A DNA stretch of 64,000 nt from contig JAJGOT010000525.1 in the NCBI GenBank assembly GCA_022457155.1, positions 449,501 to 513,500 of the forward strand, read 5' to 3'. The position numbers and the translations under genes are program-made. Below are positions 55,101 to 64,000 of this stretch, piece after piece. The number at the start of each line of letters is the position of its first letter. The stretch's first letter is position 1. Under the pieces are notes generated by a model. That model did no database searches. It was given only the letters and a program-made list of their open reading frames with translations, and was not told the DNA's origin. Source of the DNA: Cladopsammia gracilis (lineage: Eukaryota > Cnidaria > Anthozoa > Scleractinia > Dendrophylliidae).

Positions 55101-58100
55101 ACCTTCATTTCCGCTGTCATTCGTGGCTATGTTTTCTTCCATGTTTCTCTAAGATCCGCTGAAAATCTCCACAACAAAATGGTAGCCTGCGTTCTCAAAG
55201 CTCCAGTATTATTTTTCGATACGAACCCGGCAGGACGAATTTTGAACAGATTTTCCAAAGACATTGGATCACTTGATGAGCTCCTACCCCGAATGTTTCT
55301 TTCGGTTATCCAGTTGTTCTTGCTGGTGATTGTAGCTGTACTGATGCCCGCATTTACAAATTTCTGGCTCTGTTTTGTTTCGTTGCCCATTATGATAATT
55401 TTATTGTACTTGGTGTGGTATTACTTGAAGACTTCGCGGGAGATGAAAAGATGGCAGTCAATATGCCGCAGCCCTGTTTTTTCACACTTCTCAGAGACCA
55501 TGGAAGGTTTGGGCACCATCCGCACGCGGAAAAAGGAAAAAGATTTCATCGAACAATTTTATCGGTAAGCTTTAAGCGTTGCAAAATGAAACATTCAACT
55601 ACCCAGTTACGGAACATCCAAAAACTAGGGGGGGGGGGGGGGGGGGGCTGTCTATCTCATCTCATTGACATGAAACTTGGCCAAAGGCTTAAACTTGATA
55701 CAAAGATTAATCTTGATATAAAGAAGTTCTCACGAAAAGAGTCACGCAACTGGTTAAGATATCAAATTTCCATGTTTTTCTTTAGACTAAGTGCAGGAGA
55801 ACTTAAACCACTCTTACTGACAAAATATTGTTGGGATATTTTGAAGTGCGCAAAGTCATACACGAAACTAACTGGAAGGCGTGTCCAGGTCACGTGACGA
55901 TTGAAATGTCACGATTTTGTTGTCACGTAATAACCAGAAAACAGTCATGCCGCGTAGGTGGACCACGTTTCCAGTAACATTTGAAAAGTACCTTAAAAGG
56001 GTAGAAAAAATGCCACTTAAAACTCTCAGAAACACAATTTTTCCTTGTCTGCGAGAGCACTGAAGGAGCAAACCGGAAGTAAAAGCTCAATTAGTCACGT
56101 GATAGGTTGCCTGGAAACATCAACGTCAAAAAGGACTGTCTCAACAGGTCCAAAGCCGTTGCCAAGTCTCATACTTACGACACATTTCCTTTTGAAGATG
56201 ACCACCTCTCTTACCCTCTAACTCTTTTTTTTTCTTTCGCAGTCCTTTATATACCTGAGTACAAGCATTGTAGTTGTACTGCTGTACATAGGTATGCTTA
56301 GAAACAATGCATGGTAACCTTAAAAACACATCTCGCACTTCTACGTGTTTGCAAATATTATCCATTCGCATACAATAAGGCAAGCCGTTGAAACGAATAA
56401 TACTTCGTTTATAACAAATAAACGCGGTTTCATCGATTATGTCGTTGTCCTATGCATTAAACCATTGGCGTATGAAAACATTTGCGGACTAAAAATCGTA
56501 ATCACGCTTCGGGTTCGTGTTTTTAGTATACTGAATTTGGGAACGAGTCAACCAAATCTGGGGACGAGTCGGCCAAAATTGGCGATAAAATAACTGGGGA
56601 CGAAATGACTTGGGCGGCGAAGTGATTCCGCGTGATTGGCCAGAGGTTAAATTTGATCACACTCGACAGGTCTTTACCTCTGTGTATCCTTGTACTATTT
56701 CTCCGCAGACATCAAGATCTACACAGTCAAGTGTTTTCCATGGCGTTAGCGAGCAGCCGATGGCTTGCAGTAAGAGCGGATGCCCTGTGTGCAATGTTTA
56801 TCGGCGCAGTGGCTTTTATTTCCGTTGCTCTCTCCCAGAATCCAGGTAGGTGATTAAAGAATTTTCTGACAATTTCGCAAATTTAACTAAGAAGTTGAAA
56901 ACGGATAATTAATGCTCGATCCCAGGTTGTCTTTAGGTTTTGATTTTATTGGAATAGTTTCCATCACATTCTGGTCTATTCGGTAATGTCCATAATCTGT
57001 GTTGAATGGTTTCAACAAGTGTTGCAAGTACTCCAGGGTTTGTTTATTCATAATTTCGCTTTATATTTCATCCTTCTGATATTAAGGTTATCCCATCCTA
57101 GTCTGGCTTTGCGAACGGTGGTACCACTAGAATGGTAGTCAGACTTATATCAGTGATGACCCTAGCCCTTATTATTTGGATTTTACTACAGGTGCAAACT
57201 GGACGATGTGATGCATTACATATCCAATAAATGAAAATGCCGTCCATTGTATCCCACTCTTGTTCCGGAAAAGGCGTCCTGCTCTCGCAGGCTAACAGTA
57301 TTTTTTGCCATAAACAAAAGATAATCCATGTAATTACGCCTTATATAATAAAAGATTTTCCTTGATTTTATGAACAGGGCATATTGAAAGTCAGAAAAAA
57401 AGTCGTTAATAACTAGGTGTCTTATTTTGTTTTCAGCAATGGCTGGCCTGGCTCTCGCCTACGTGATGGAAACTGCCAAAGTCTCCCAATACGCTGTGAG
57501 AAATTTTTCAGAAGTTGAGAATCTTATGACATCAGTCGAGCGTGTCATGGCCTACACCAACCTCGACTCAGAGCCAGGATACAAGCTCAAAACACTTCCA
57601 CCAATAAACTGGCCTCGTAATGGTCACGTGAGCTTTAGAAATGTTGCTTTGAGGTATTACCCCAGCGGACCACAAGTGCTGAAAAATATAAGCTTTGAGA
57701 TTCAAGGGAAAACGAAACTAGGAATCGTCGGGCGAACCGGAGATGGAAAATCGTCTATTGTAGCAGCTCTTCTACGCATGCCTGAAGCTGAGGGAGACAT
57801 ATACATCGATGACGTTGCTGTGAAAAGCATTCAACTGCAGGAATCACGGAAATGTATTTCTGTTCTCAGTCAATCGCCCGTCCTCTTTAGTGGATCACTC
57901 AGAAAGAACCTCGACCCTTTGGAGAAACACAGGGATGATGAGCTGTGGAATGTTCTTGAAGAAGTGAAACTTAGCAGTTTGGTTGAAAACCTCGAGGGAC
58001 AACTTGACTTTGCGCTTTTGGAGAGAGGTGAGAACCTAAGTGTCGGTGAACGGCAGTTGATTTGCTTGGCTCGCACTTTACTACAACAAAGTAAGATCAT

Positions 58101-58347
58101 CATCTTGGATGAACCAACTGCGCACGTGGATCCCAATACAGAAAGAACCATCTGGAGCACCGTGCACGAGAAACTGAAGAATTCCACTGTCATCACTATA
58201 GCTCATCGATTGAACACCATCAAAGACTGTGATGTAATCTTAGTGTTAAGAGAAGGCCAGGTGGCTGAACTGGACACCATTGATTCACTTCTAGGTCGTG
58301 AGGAAGGTATTTTCTACAACATGGCTGCTGCTCAACTAAGTGGTTAA
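40839..58347 (+). CDS. ABCC4/MRP4-like ABC exporter, six coding exons
   Basis: Joined coding exons: 40839-41393, 50786-51165, 52717-54113, 54994-55564, 56709-56845, 57437-58347. They total 3951 nt, i.e. 1316 residues plus stop, with all junctions GT-AG and in phase. Order: short N-terminus without TMD0, TMD1 (~95-400), NBD1 (~480-690), linker, TMD2 (~755-1040), NBD2 (~1080-1310). NBD1: Walker [10 protein letters not shown] (513-521), signature LSGGQ (603), Walker B YLLDDP (624). NBD2: GRTGDGKSS (1112), LSVGERQ (1214), LDEPTAHVD with catalytic Glu1239, H-loop His1270. The short form plus [20 protein letters not shown] and the TMD2 motif [20 protein letters not shown] place it with ABCC4-type multidrug-resistance proteins (export of organic anions and cyclic nucleotides in vertebrates). 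Odd points: Tyr660 replaces the NBD1 H-loop His, and no C-terminal PDZ motif is seen. The ATG at 40839 follows a likely acceptor (gtcaacag|gaag), so a 5' UTR exon is expected. Confidence 0.92.
41566..42520. repeat. Highly degenerate tetranucleotide (TGAC/TGAT/TGAA) tract
   Basis: About 0.9 kb dominated by ctga, actga, gatt and ccaa words with loose 4-bp periodicity. It includes a clean (GATT)7 near 41678 and is interrupted by ~150 bp of other sequence at 41835-41985. ABCC intron 1. Confidence 0.75.
43057..43611 (+). repeat. Direct repeat pair, copy 1
   Basis: ~555 bp starting tttttatctcgttaatgcgc and ending atgaactttgcgttt; about 85-90% similar by eye to 44890-45453. Begins with the imperfect palindrome TCTCGTTAATGCGC...GCGCATTAAGCGAGA. 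Confidence 0.85.
43985..44110 (+). pseudogene. PIF/Harbinger transposase N-terminal fragment
   Basis: The + strand codes [20 protein letters not shown] then [12 protein letters not shown], matching the W-V-x-P-R-P...W-x2-NFR lead-in of Harbinger DDE transposases. The catalytic domain is missing. Confidence 0.55.
44890..45453 (+). repeat. Direct repeat pair, copy 2
   Basis: Second copy, separated from copy 1 by ~1.28 kb. Carries a G16 run at 44989-45004 where copy 1 has G7. Confidence 0.85.
45454..48791. other. ABCC intron 1, middle, no supported gene
   Basis: Anonymous AT-rich sequence. Around 47340-47450, ctataaaagaaggg, a following ccaataaa and aattgccacca resemble the TATA / polyadenylation layout of an LTR, but no LTR ends or partner could be fixed. 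Short frames (for example 46629-46874) match nothing I know. Confidence 0.35.
48792..48965. mobile_element. 156-bp TAGCCTG-type foldback, 9-bp TSD
   Basis: Element 48801-48956 has ~65-bp near-perfect inverted arms (TAGCCTGCGTAGCAGTCGTT ... complement) and is flanked by CCCCCATCC on both sides. Confidence 0.9.
48966..50785. other. ABCC intron 1, 3' part, no supported feature
   Basis: AT-rich. Contains a (TTG)n run near 49320 and local direct repeats at 49620-49690 (gtaaacgt(g/a)a(a/g)attatttga). No gene or mobile-element ends found. Confidence 0.4.
50786..51165 (+). CDS. ABCC4-like exon 2
   Basis: Acceptor gtctgcag. Encodes [20 protein letters not shown], two helices, and [36 protein letters not shown], coupling-region motifs of ABCC TMD1. 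Donor ag|gtgagt, phase 2. Confidence 0.92.
51166..52716. other. ABCC intron 2
   Basis: No gene. 52321-52400 (aatgcacgagaaacaagttt ... atttgcgcgcg) is a short dispersed repeat that recurs in intron 3 at 54314-54375. Confidence 0.5.
52717..54113 (+). CDS. ABCC4-like exon 3 (TMD1 end, NBD1, linker)
   Basis: A 1397-nt exon, acceptor ttatatag. Holds the end of TMD1, a ~100-residue insert between TMD1 and NBD1, all of NBD1, and the linker up to the start of TMD2. Donor caag|gttagt, phase 1. Such a large fused exon beside small ones hints at intron loss. Confidence 0.93.
54114..54993. other. ABCC intron 3
   Basis: Holds the second copy of the aatgcacgag...tttgcgcgcg repeat and a G14 run (54904-54917). 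No gene. Confidence 0.5.
54994..55564 (+). CDS. ABCC4-like exon 4 (TMD2)
   Basis: Acceptor ctttatag. Encodes TMD2 helices with [40 protein letters not shown] and [20 protein letters not shown]. Donor cg|gtaagc. Confidence 0.93.
55565..56708. other. ABCC intron 4 with an inverted fragment of the 3-13 kb array unit
   Basis: 56008-56080 read on the - strand matches the start of the array unit (cagtgctctcgcagacaagg ... ttaagtggcat). It also contains a G20 run at 55628-55647. No gene. Confidence 0.65.
56709..56845 (+). CDS. ABCC4-like exon 5 (TMD2)
   Basis: Acceptor tctccgcag. Encodes [20 protein letters not shown] and [16 protein letters not shown]. Donor ag|gtaggt, phase 1. Confidence 0.92.
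56846..57436. other. ABCC intron 5
   Basis: No coding and no element with definable ends. Confidence 0.4.
57437..58347 (+). CDS. ABCC4-like exon 6 (end of TMD2, NBD2, stop)
   Basis: Acceptor gttttcag. Encodes [35 protein letters not shown], then all of NBD2 and the C-terminus ...AAAQLSG. Stop TAA at 58345. Confidence 0.93.
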
Positions 58348-58389
58348 ATCCCATTTTTGCACTATTCTAGATCGGTTTTCTGGAATTAT

Positions 58390-58943
58390 CTCGTCACACT
58401 TGATGGGATTTTATTCGATGATTCGAATGTTCAGTAGAACTACTTTGTACGGCATAATAAACAGTAGCAAAGATAGTACTGCTTGGCACCTTTTGATTGA
58501 CACACCTTAAGATTTTATCCAGAGACTATCTTAAAGGCGAACCTGCGGTATAAAAGGGCAAAGCCCCACGTCGAATCTAATGCAAATGAGCAAGAACAAT
58601 AGATTTTGCTCATTTGCATCGATTGGACAGTCCAGTCGCCTTTCATATCGTGGGTTTGGCTTTAACTTGAACAGCATAATAAACAGCACAACAGGAATGT
58701 ACTTCTCTGCAACTTTCATTTGAATGTGAAGTAATATATATGAAATAAATCATATATGAACTGCGGAAATGAAATCAAATGAAGAATGATCCTCGCAGAG
58801 ACCATTCATTTGAATGGTCACACTTTAGGGTTTCAGTCAGACTCAAAAGTTAGAACCACTTTTAAAAGAACTGCATAAACATACTGTACAGCATAAAGAA
58901 GAATATGCTGCTCAATAGCATTCATCTGAATGTTTACACCCGG
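58390..58943 (+). repeat. ~110-bp repeat family downstream of ABCC gene
   Basis: Three to four copies with the same phrases as at 34.8 kb (gtacggcataataaacagta, ggtcacactttaggg, actcaaaagttagaacca), interrupted by a palindromic insert at about 58530-58660. Ends in catctgaatgtttacaccc, exactly as in the first copy. Confidence 0.85.
58580..58619. repeat. Inverted octamer palindrome ATGCAAATGAGCAA
   Basis: Two 14-bp arms (58580-58593 and 58606-58619), each with the ATGCAAAT octamer, lie ~25 bp downstream of gtataaaag (58550). Confidence 0.6.
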
Positions 58944-59054
58944 CCTTCAGATTACGGCTCGTAAGTATCCACATTCAGTACAACAGACAGTATGATTCAA
59001 GATGTTGGAACCCTTAAAAGACGACGAAAAGGTTGAATGTACTGTAGGAGTAAG

Positions 59055-59262
59055 GAGTACTGTATGACGTTATGCGAATCTCTCCACATATTAAGAACTA
59101 AACTCTTACGTGAATTTTTATCTTCATAGTTAAATTAGCTAACTTTGTGTAATTTTATTGCATTTTTATTGCATTTTTATCATGTTTTTACTGTAATTTA
59201 GTAGTAAACACCGAAAAGCCTCTTTGGGGAGTGTTAATAAAATTTGTATTGTATTAAATGCA
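59055..59262 (+). mobile_element. LINE 3' tail insertion
   Basis: Extra sequence relative to copy 1, ending gttaataaaatttgtattgt; an AATAAA-type signal and TTGTATTGTATT tail typical of CR1/L2-like 3' ends. Confidence 0.6.
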
Positions 59263-59672
59263 ACGCAACATATTTTCTTGCAGTATTGTGAGAATGGTTC
59301 CGTTAACATAATATTATGTTATTATGCGTGCAGCCCTGTTTTGTAGTTTCTCTAGTTTTTGGCTGAGGCCATTACCAATAATCGAGATGCGGAAGAACCA
59401 ATGACTTGTAAATTGTAAATTAAAGAAATGTTCCGACATTTTAGTACTTTTTAACAGAAAACTGAAGTCGAAATAGTTTTAAGAGTCACATTGTGTTTCT
59501 ATGTTGTCCGATATGCTAACCTTCGGTATGACATAATATTAGCAATACCAGCAATTAGTCAGCTACTCAATACATTGTAAACGAAAGTAATGTCAATAAA
59601 ATTAAGTGTTTTATGGAAGTCTTAGCTGTCCAATACATTGTATCAAAGTTTTCCATCACAGCTGAAATCATA

Positions 59673-60169
59673 AATGGCCGTATTTATACCAGAGACGACC
59701 TTAGCGAGTAGACGACCTTAGCACACCAAAGCGGCTAAGGTCGTCTAGTATAAATTCGAGAAAAAGGGAAGACGGCTTAGCCATCTGAAATTAAGGGCGT
59801 CTGATCGATGACCTTATCAGCAAAAATTGCGTAAGACCTCAACCTGAAACCGAGGCTGAAACAAGATGGCGGCCGCCATGAAGAAGAAGACAGCTAAAGG
59901 GAAGGCTCTTTGTGAAATTAGGGGTAGAAAGTGGACGGAAGAGGAACTGAAACAGTTCGCAGAGGTTCTTGCTGATAATTTTAGTTTACATTTGACTTTT
60001 CCCGCCTTCGAAACTGAACTCGAGTCCAGGCGCCGAAAAAAGGTTTGAGCACAAGGCCGTCTGGTAAGGTCGTCCCGAATTTACACTAGACGACCTTAAC
60101 TAAAAGTGTTAAGGTCGTCTGGACGACTTAGCCGTCTTCTAGTATAAATACGGCCAATCAAAAGATCAA
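59673..60169 (+). mobile_element. Harbinger-like element with GGCCGTATTTATAC termini
   Basis: Left GGCCGTATTTATACCAGA and right TATAAATACGGCC are inverted, flanked by AAT on both sides (3 bp). Subterminal aaggtcgtct/agacgacctt motifs repeat about six times. It encodes a Myb/SANT-like exon. Absent from copy 1 of the duplicated segment. Confidence 0.75.
59866..60048 (+). CDS. Myb/SANT-like exon of the Harbinger-like element
   Basis: 60 codons from an ATG in good context (aagatggcggcc). KWTEEELKQFAEVLADNFSL fits the first helix of a Myb/SANT domain as carried by Harbinger elements. The frame ends just after a possible donor (aaag|gtttga), so it may be a first exon whose partners are lost. Transposon-derived, no host role implied. 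Confidence 0.5.
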   Translation: MAAAMKKKTAKGKALCEIRGRKWTEEELKQFAEVLADNFSLHLTFPAFETELESRRRKKV

Positions 60170-60921
60170 ACATGGCGGCATCCCAAGTAAATGTTTTCGG
60201 GTGGTTAATTATTAACAAATTAACCAGCAAAACCCCTATTAAGGGGACACTTCTTCTGCTCCCGAGGGTGTCCCTTTGGAGGTTCATCTCTGTGTTGTCG
60301 ACCACGTTTCTATAAACATTTAAGGACAAACAGTTAAACGATCAACTGACTCAGCATCACCCTCATTAGTCATAAAAGCGGACGCCCTGCATGATCTTAA
60401 AATGCCATTAATGAAACGTATCATCTTCGATGCTCTATTTGAACTGTAAACGCTTTCTTGCACCGAGCCCTAATGTAACTTGAAAAGGGTGTAAGGTAAA
60501 TTAATAGTTTTTCTAATCACCACATAAACAAATCCAGTAATCGGAACACCGCCTCAACCACCCCCCCCCCCCCCCCCCCACCCCCTCCCTCACCTCCTAG
60601 CTCCGGTCTGAATAGGAGAAGCTACCACTGTATTTCCAACAGCAATTATTAACTTCGTGATCGAAAGTCCATTATTTTTGAGTTGCCTAATTTCAACCTC
60701 ACTTGTACCTAGTTTTAAAAGCAAGGAGTACATCCAAACGATAGTCTCGCATTAAATTAGGTACGTTTACTTCATGTTACAAATCATTCCTGTTTTCTTA
60801 CACCAATGTCGACTTCACTGTATGCTCGCTTTAGCAATATTGCAGCCCAGCGGTGGTGGCAATCATTGACCGACAGAAACTCAACCATTTCTTGCGTCTT
60901 TCGACGACTTGTCTGAATTGC

Positions 60922-61315
60922 TTAGGAACTATATGATATCTAAACCAGTTGATATCTTGGCCGTAAATGAAACGTGTTTAGATTGCTCGTTTCCAAATAC
61001 TGCAATAAGCATACCGGGTTATTCTCTTGAAAGAAAAGACCGTAATAGAATTGGTGTTGGAATAGGGCTTTATATTAAGAATTCTATTAATTATGAATGC
61101 ATGCTAACCCCGGACGAAAAAATAGAATTACTTTGTGTTTAAGTGATTAAACCTACAGATGTAAGGCCAAACCCTTCATCGTGAGGACGTCGTATAGACC
61201 TCCAGGGTCAACCAACGAGATAATGCATGCTTTCTGCTGAGTCTGCTCTTGAGAAACTAGAGCATGACCTGGAAACAAACATCATTGGGGATTTAAACTG
61301 CGATATCGTAGCTAT
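60922..61315 (+). pseudogene. LINE endonuclease (APE-type) fragment
   Basis: Encodes PVDILAVNETCLDCSFPNTA, IPGYSLERKDRN and GVGIGLYIKNS, the N-E-T and following blocks of a CR1/L2-type endonuclease. After frameshifts it continues with SYRPPGSTN and IIGDLNCDI (the GDFN box). Truncated at both ends; a G19 run begins at 61334. Confidence 0.75.
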
Positions 61316-61680
61316 TCCCTTGGATCATCAGGCGGGGGGGGGGGGGGGGGGGTACTCTGCAAATTTTTGGGCGGGGGTGTGCTGGGACTCCGAGACCCTT
61401 AAGTTATACTAGACCATTTTAGCTGCATTTTGCAACCCTCTTCTAGACTAAACACCGAAAAACCCCGTGACCCTATCCTATACCAAATTTTTGGACGCTT
61501 TCTTTGTTATCAGTTACCAGGGGTCAGTAAAATGCCGTACTGCCCGCCGTACCGATTTTTAAACGCCATTTGCTCCGGGTCTCCCCCCCCCCCCCCCCCC
61601 CCGGGTCTCTTACCACATTTTGAAGAACAGACGCACAGTAAAACGGAATCTACTTGTTTTATACAATAACAAGGAAGGAA
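61316..61680. other. G/C-homopolymer-bounded insert
   Basis: Sequence between G19 (61334-61352) and just beyond C20 (61583-61602), probably a non-autonomous element with G-rich/C-rich termini inserted in the LINE fragment. No coding. Confidence 0.4.
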
Positions 61681-64000
61681 CACTCAGTCGACTTTGATCA
61701 TGACTCTCCATGACTTTTGTTTTCCCAATTTCGGTAATTTCCACGTCAACAAAGCTGTTTTTTCCTCAACTGTCAATAGCTTCTGCTAAACGTTTTTTCG
61801 ATACCTCCACTTGCCCTGGAATAATATCGTCCCCATTATCAAAACTATCCGCCATGTCGGACGAAACAGAGAAAACAAATTCTCCATGACGTGAACTGTG
61901 AGTTAATAAAATGTATCGTGGGCCTTGCTGATTAACGCGCCCGTGCCTCTTAGCCTTGCGTGTGTGTTCGGCCGTGTAGTGGAGGCAAAATGGAGGAAAT
62001 AAGAGCGCTGCTGAAAGTGGGCCTGATCGCAGGTCAGCCTCAAACCAGTTAGGATTCTATACAAAGTTTGGTTTACTTTTGATCTTCATTACAATGATTT
62101 ATAGGAAAATGTTTGTTTACATTTTTAGCCTCATTAGCATAAATAACACAACTAGCTTCAAATAAATGAATCGAACGAGCTTGTCAAACTTAGGGGAATG
62201 AATAAAACAAGTATACTTGACGAGGACCCACCTTGTGTAGGGGTAGGGGGGCTATGCAAGACGCCACCTAATCAATTGGCGTGAAAATTTGAGTTGAGAC
62301 TAATAGCGGAGCTCTCGCCGGGCCAAAGGCCCGGCTGCGCAGCTCCATACTCATAGAACCAGAGAACCATAGAACCATAGAACCCATGGCCGTCATTTTT
62401 CATGGTCATGGCTAGCGGAATGTTTCGCGGGCGCGTTGTGTGTCCGCGGCTGTCGTCCGCCGCCGTCGCTTAGGGCTATTAACTCGCGGGCGCGTGTAGA
62501 CCGTCGCAAAACATGCCCATATGACGCCACACCGGGATCTTTGCAATTTTCACGTCACCTAGGAAAACACTGCTGTGTTTTAGCGGAGAAAACCGTTTAA
62601 ATTAAAGTCGTTATTCTCCTGAATTTTTTCGCGGTTTGCTACTCAAGACAGGGATACTAATTATGGGATACTCAGAAGCCGCTAAAGTGGAAATAGAAGA
62701 GCTTTCAGAGATAAAATCTTGCTTCGAGGATGGGAGCAATGCGGGAAGATGTTTGTCACTTCGGGTTTCAGAACTGAAGAAGCGGAGATTTAAACAATTT
62801 CCAAGCAGTGGATGGACTTAAAGGTAAAACAAAATACATTTTTCGATGGGAATTTATGTTGATATCAATCTGTGATTGACTTTTTTGTGTTCTCGCTAGT
62901 TTTCGGGAGAATTGTTTATAACACTCGCTCAATTAAATTCAGTTGTTTTGATTTCTTTCACCGGAGACATCTCGGCCTCTTAATGGTTCGCGTTTTGCTT
63001 TTAAACACAAACTTATGGAGATTTGAATTAATTTTTTCGAAAGAAGATTGTGTTGTCCATTTTTATGTGTTTGTTCATTCATTACATAGGTTGAAAAGCG
63101 ATTTTATGTAAACAAAACAAAACAAGACTTGGATACTTCACACGCGTGGTCTTATGCAAGTATGTTTGTGTATTTTTTGCAATTTTGATTTCCAAATCAG
63201 TTTCTCGGACAATTTTTATAAGCAGCAGGTGTATTTTATTTGGAAATTAGTCGTACTAATTATTCTAGACGGAGAAAAAGTTGTTTTTGTGAACTTTTGT
63301 ACGGTCTAAATGTACTGTGCAAACGGTCGCGTAAGTCTGTTTTTGAGAATTTCTAAAATTAAAAGATAGGCCCGGTCGTCAATTTTATTCTTGTGCTTCC
63401 GACCTTTCACCTCAGTTAAGTTTATCATCGGCTTTCTGTTCAAAGAGCGACGCTGTTAGGCTCAGGCTATCTATATATATTATTCTGTGAGCACGAAGCT
63501 TGCATTGCTAGAAAAAAAAAACGGCACAGGGCGGTTCAGTTTGAATCTTTTCCACAGTTTCAACACCTAATAGAGTGTGGCATACACAAACAAGACACAA
63601 TCTTTTAAGGTGGGGGAGGGGGTACATTGAGAGTCAACCTGTATTTTTGCGGCATGGTGGTTATGTTATTGTCTGAGTACGGTAGTATTGACTATTTCCC
63701 TTATTACTCTCTGAAATTTGAGCGTGAATGGTATATAATCTTTCAGAAATAAACCTTTGAAGTATCAAAATTTGACCAAAAATGTATGGCAGGGGGCGAG
63801 GGGACAACTCTTGCAAGATCACAATTTTGATCAAACCCCTACTCATTTGGATCTCGTGGGAAATGCTCAATGTTTTTGTGTGGTTCGAATTGGATCCTTT
63901 AGGAAATTGGATGGTTTTTTTTTAGAGATCTTGAAAAGCCTCGGAGAGGATCTTTGAGGATCTGGTAAGAATCTGCAAGGTTGTTAAAAATTCTTGAGAA
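61681..64000. other. Right end of window, no supported gene
   Basis: 62283-62520 is CpG-rich, with a GC hairpin (cgccgggccaaaggcccggc) and short repeats of agaaccat; this could be a promoter or repeat. A frame at 62663 (MGYSEAAKVEIEELSEIKSC...) and an ATG at 61990 (MEEIRALLKVGLIAG, then gtcagc) might be first exons, but nothing joins to them in the window. 62822-64000 is featureless AT-rich sequence. Confidence 0.35.

Larger units (their letters stand above)
58944..60910 (+). repeat. Anonymous duplicated segment (copy 2)
   Basis: Paralogue of 36805-37925 in the same orientation, expanded by a LINE tail (59055-59262) and a Harbinger-like element (59676-60166). Contains a C19 run (60561-60579). 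Confidence 0.8.

Noticed and set aside
62636..62821. Possible first exon of a downstream gene
   Set aside because: The frame terminates just before the only nearby donor-like gt, and no partner exon is in the window.

Overview
This is eukaryotic, AT-rich, intron-dense genomic DNA packed with transposon debris. Two complete multi-exon membrane-transporter genes lie on the + strand. The gene style (many small exons, GT-AG introns) and the repeat fauna (BEL/Pao, L1/Tx1-like and CR1/L2-like LINEs, a Penelope-like element, PIF/Harbinger fragments, a tRNA-derived SINE, many foldback MITEs) suggest an invertebrate metazoan, most likely a cnidarian such as a stony coral. That assignment is inference from general familiarity, not a database match.

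Layout. 1-2.3 kb: 5' part of a BEL/Pao LTR retrotransposon on the - strand, running off the left edge, with a recognisable primer-binding site. 2.3-2.9 kb: LINE fragment. 2.9-13.0 kb: array of five head-to-tail ~2.0-kb repeat units (A-E) with nested MITEs whose empty sites survive in neighbouring units. 13.0-14.2 kb: leftover repeats, including a clear hammerhead ribozyme on the - strand. 14.2-34.6 kb: an SLC13-family sodium/carboxylate (or sulfate) cotransporter gene, reconstructed here as 14 coding exons that join in frame to 672 codons. Its introns hold a Penelope-like element split by a LINE, several MITEs, a 1.2-kb 34-bp minisatellite and a SINE. 34.8-40.8 kb: a ~110-bp repeat family, nested LINE pieces, a duplicated anonymous segment and a (GAA)n-bearing MITE. 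40.8-58.3 kb: an ABCC4/MRP4-like ABC exporter gene, six coding exons joining in frame to 1316 codons, with a 9.4-kb first intron full of degenerate repeats. 58.4-61.7 kb: a second copy of the 3'-flank repeats seen after the SLC13 gene, carrying a Harbinger-like insertion and a LINE endonuclease fragment. 61.7-64 kb: no gene that can be supported.

The two genes are unrelated, run in the same direction and are both plasma-membrane-type transporters (uptake of anionic metabolites, export of organic anions). Nothing in the sequence shows that they are co-regulated. The best leads are the hammerhead ribozyme, the mosaic tandem array with dated insertions, the MITE that abuts a splice acceptor of the SLC13 gene, the shared 3' flanks of the two genes, and the missing H-loop histidine in NBD1 of the ABC protein. 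All exon boundaries were placed by hand from splice consensus, frame continuity and family similarity, without transcripts.
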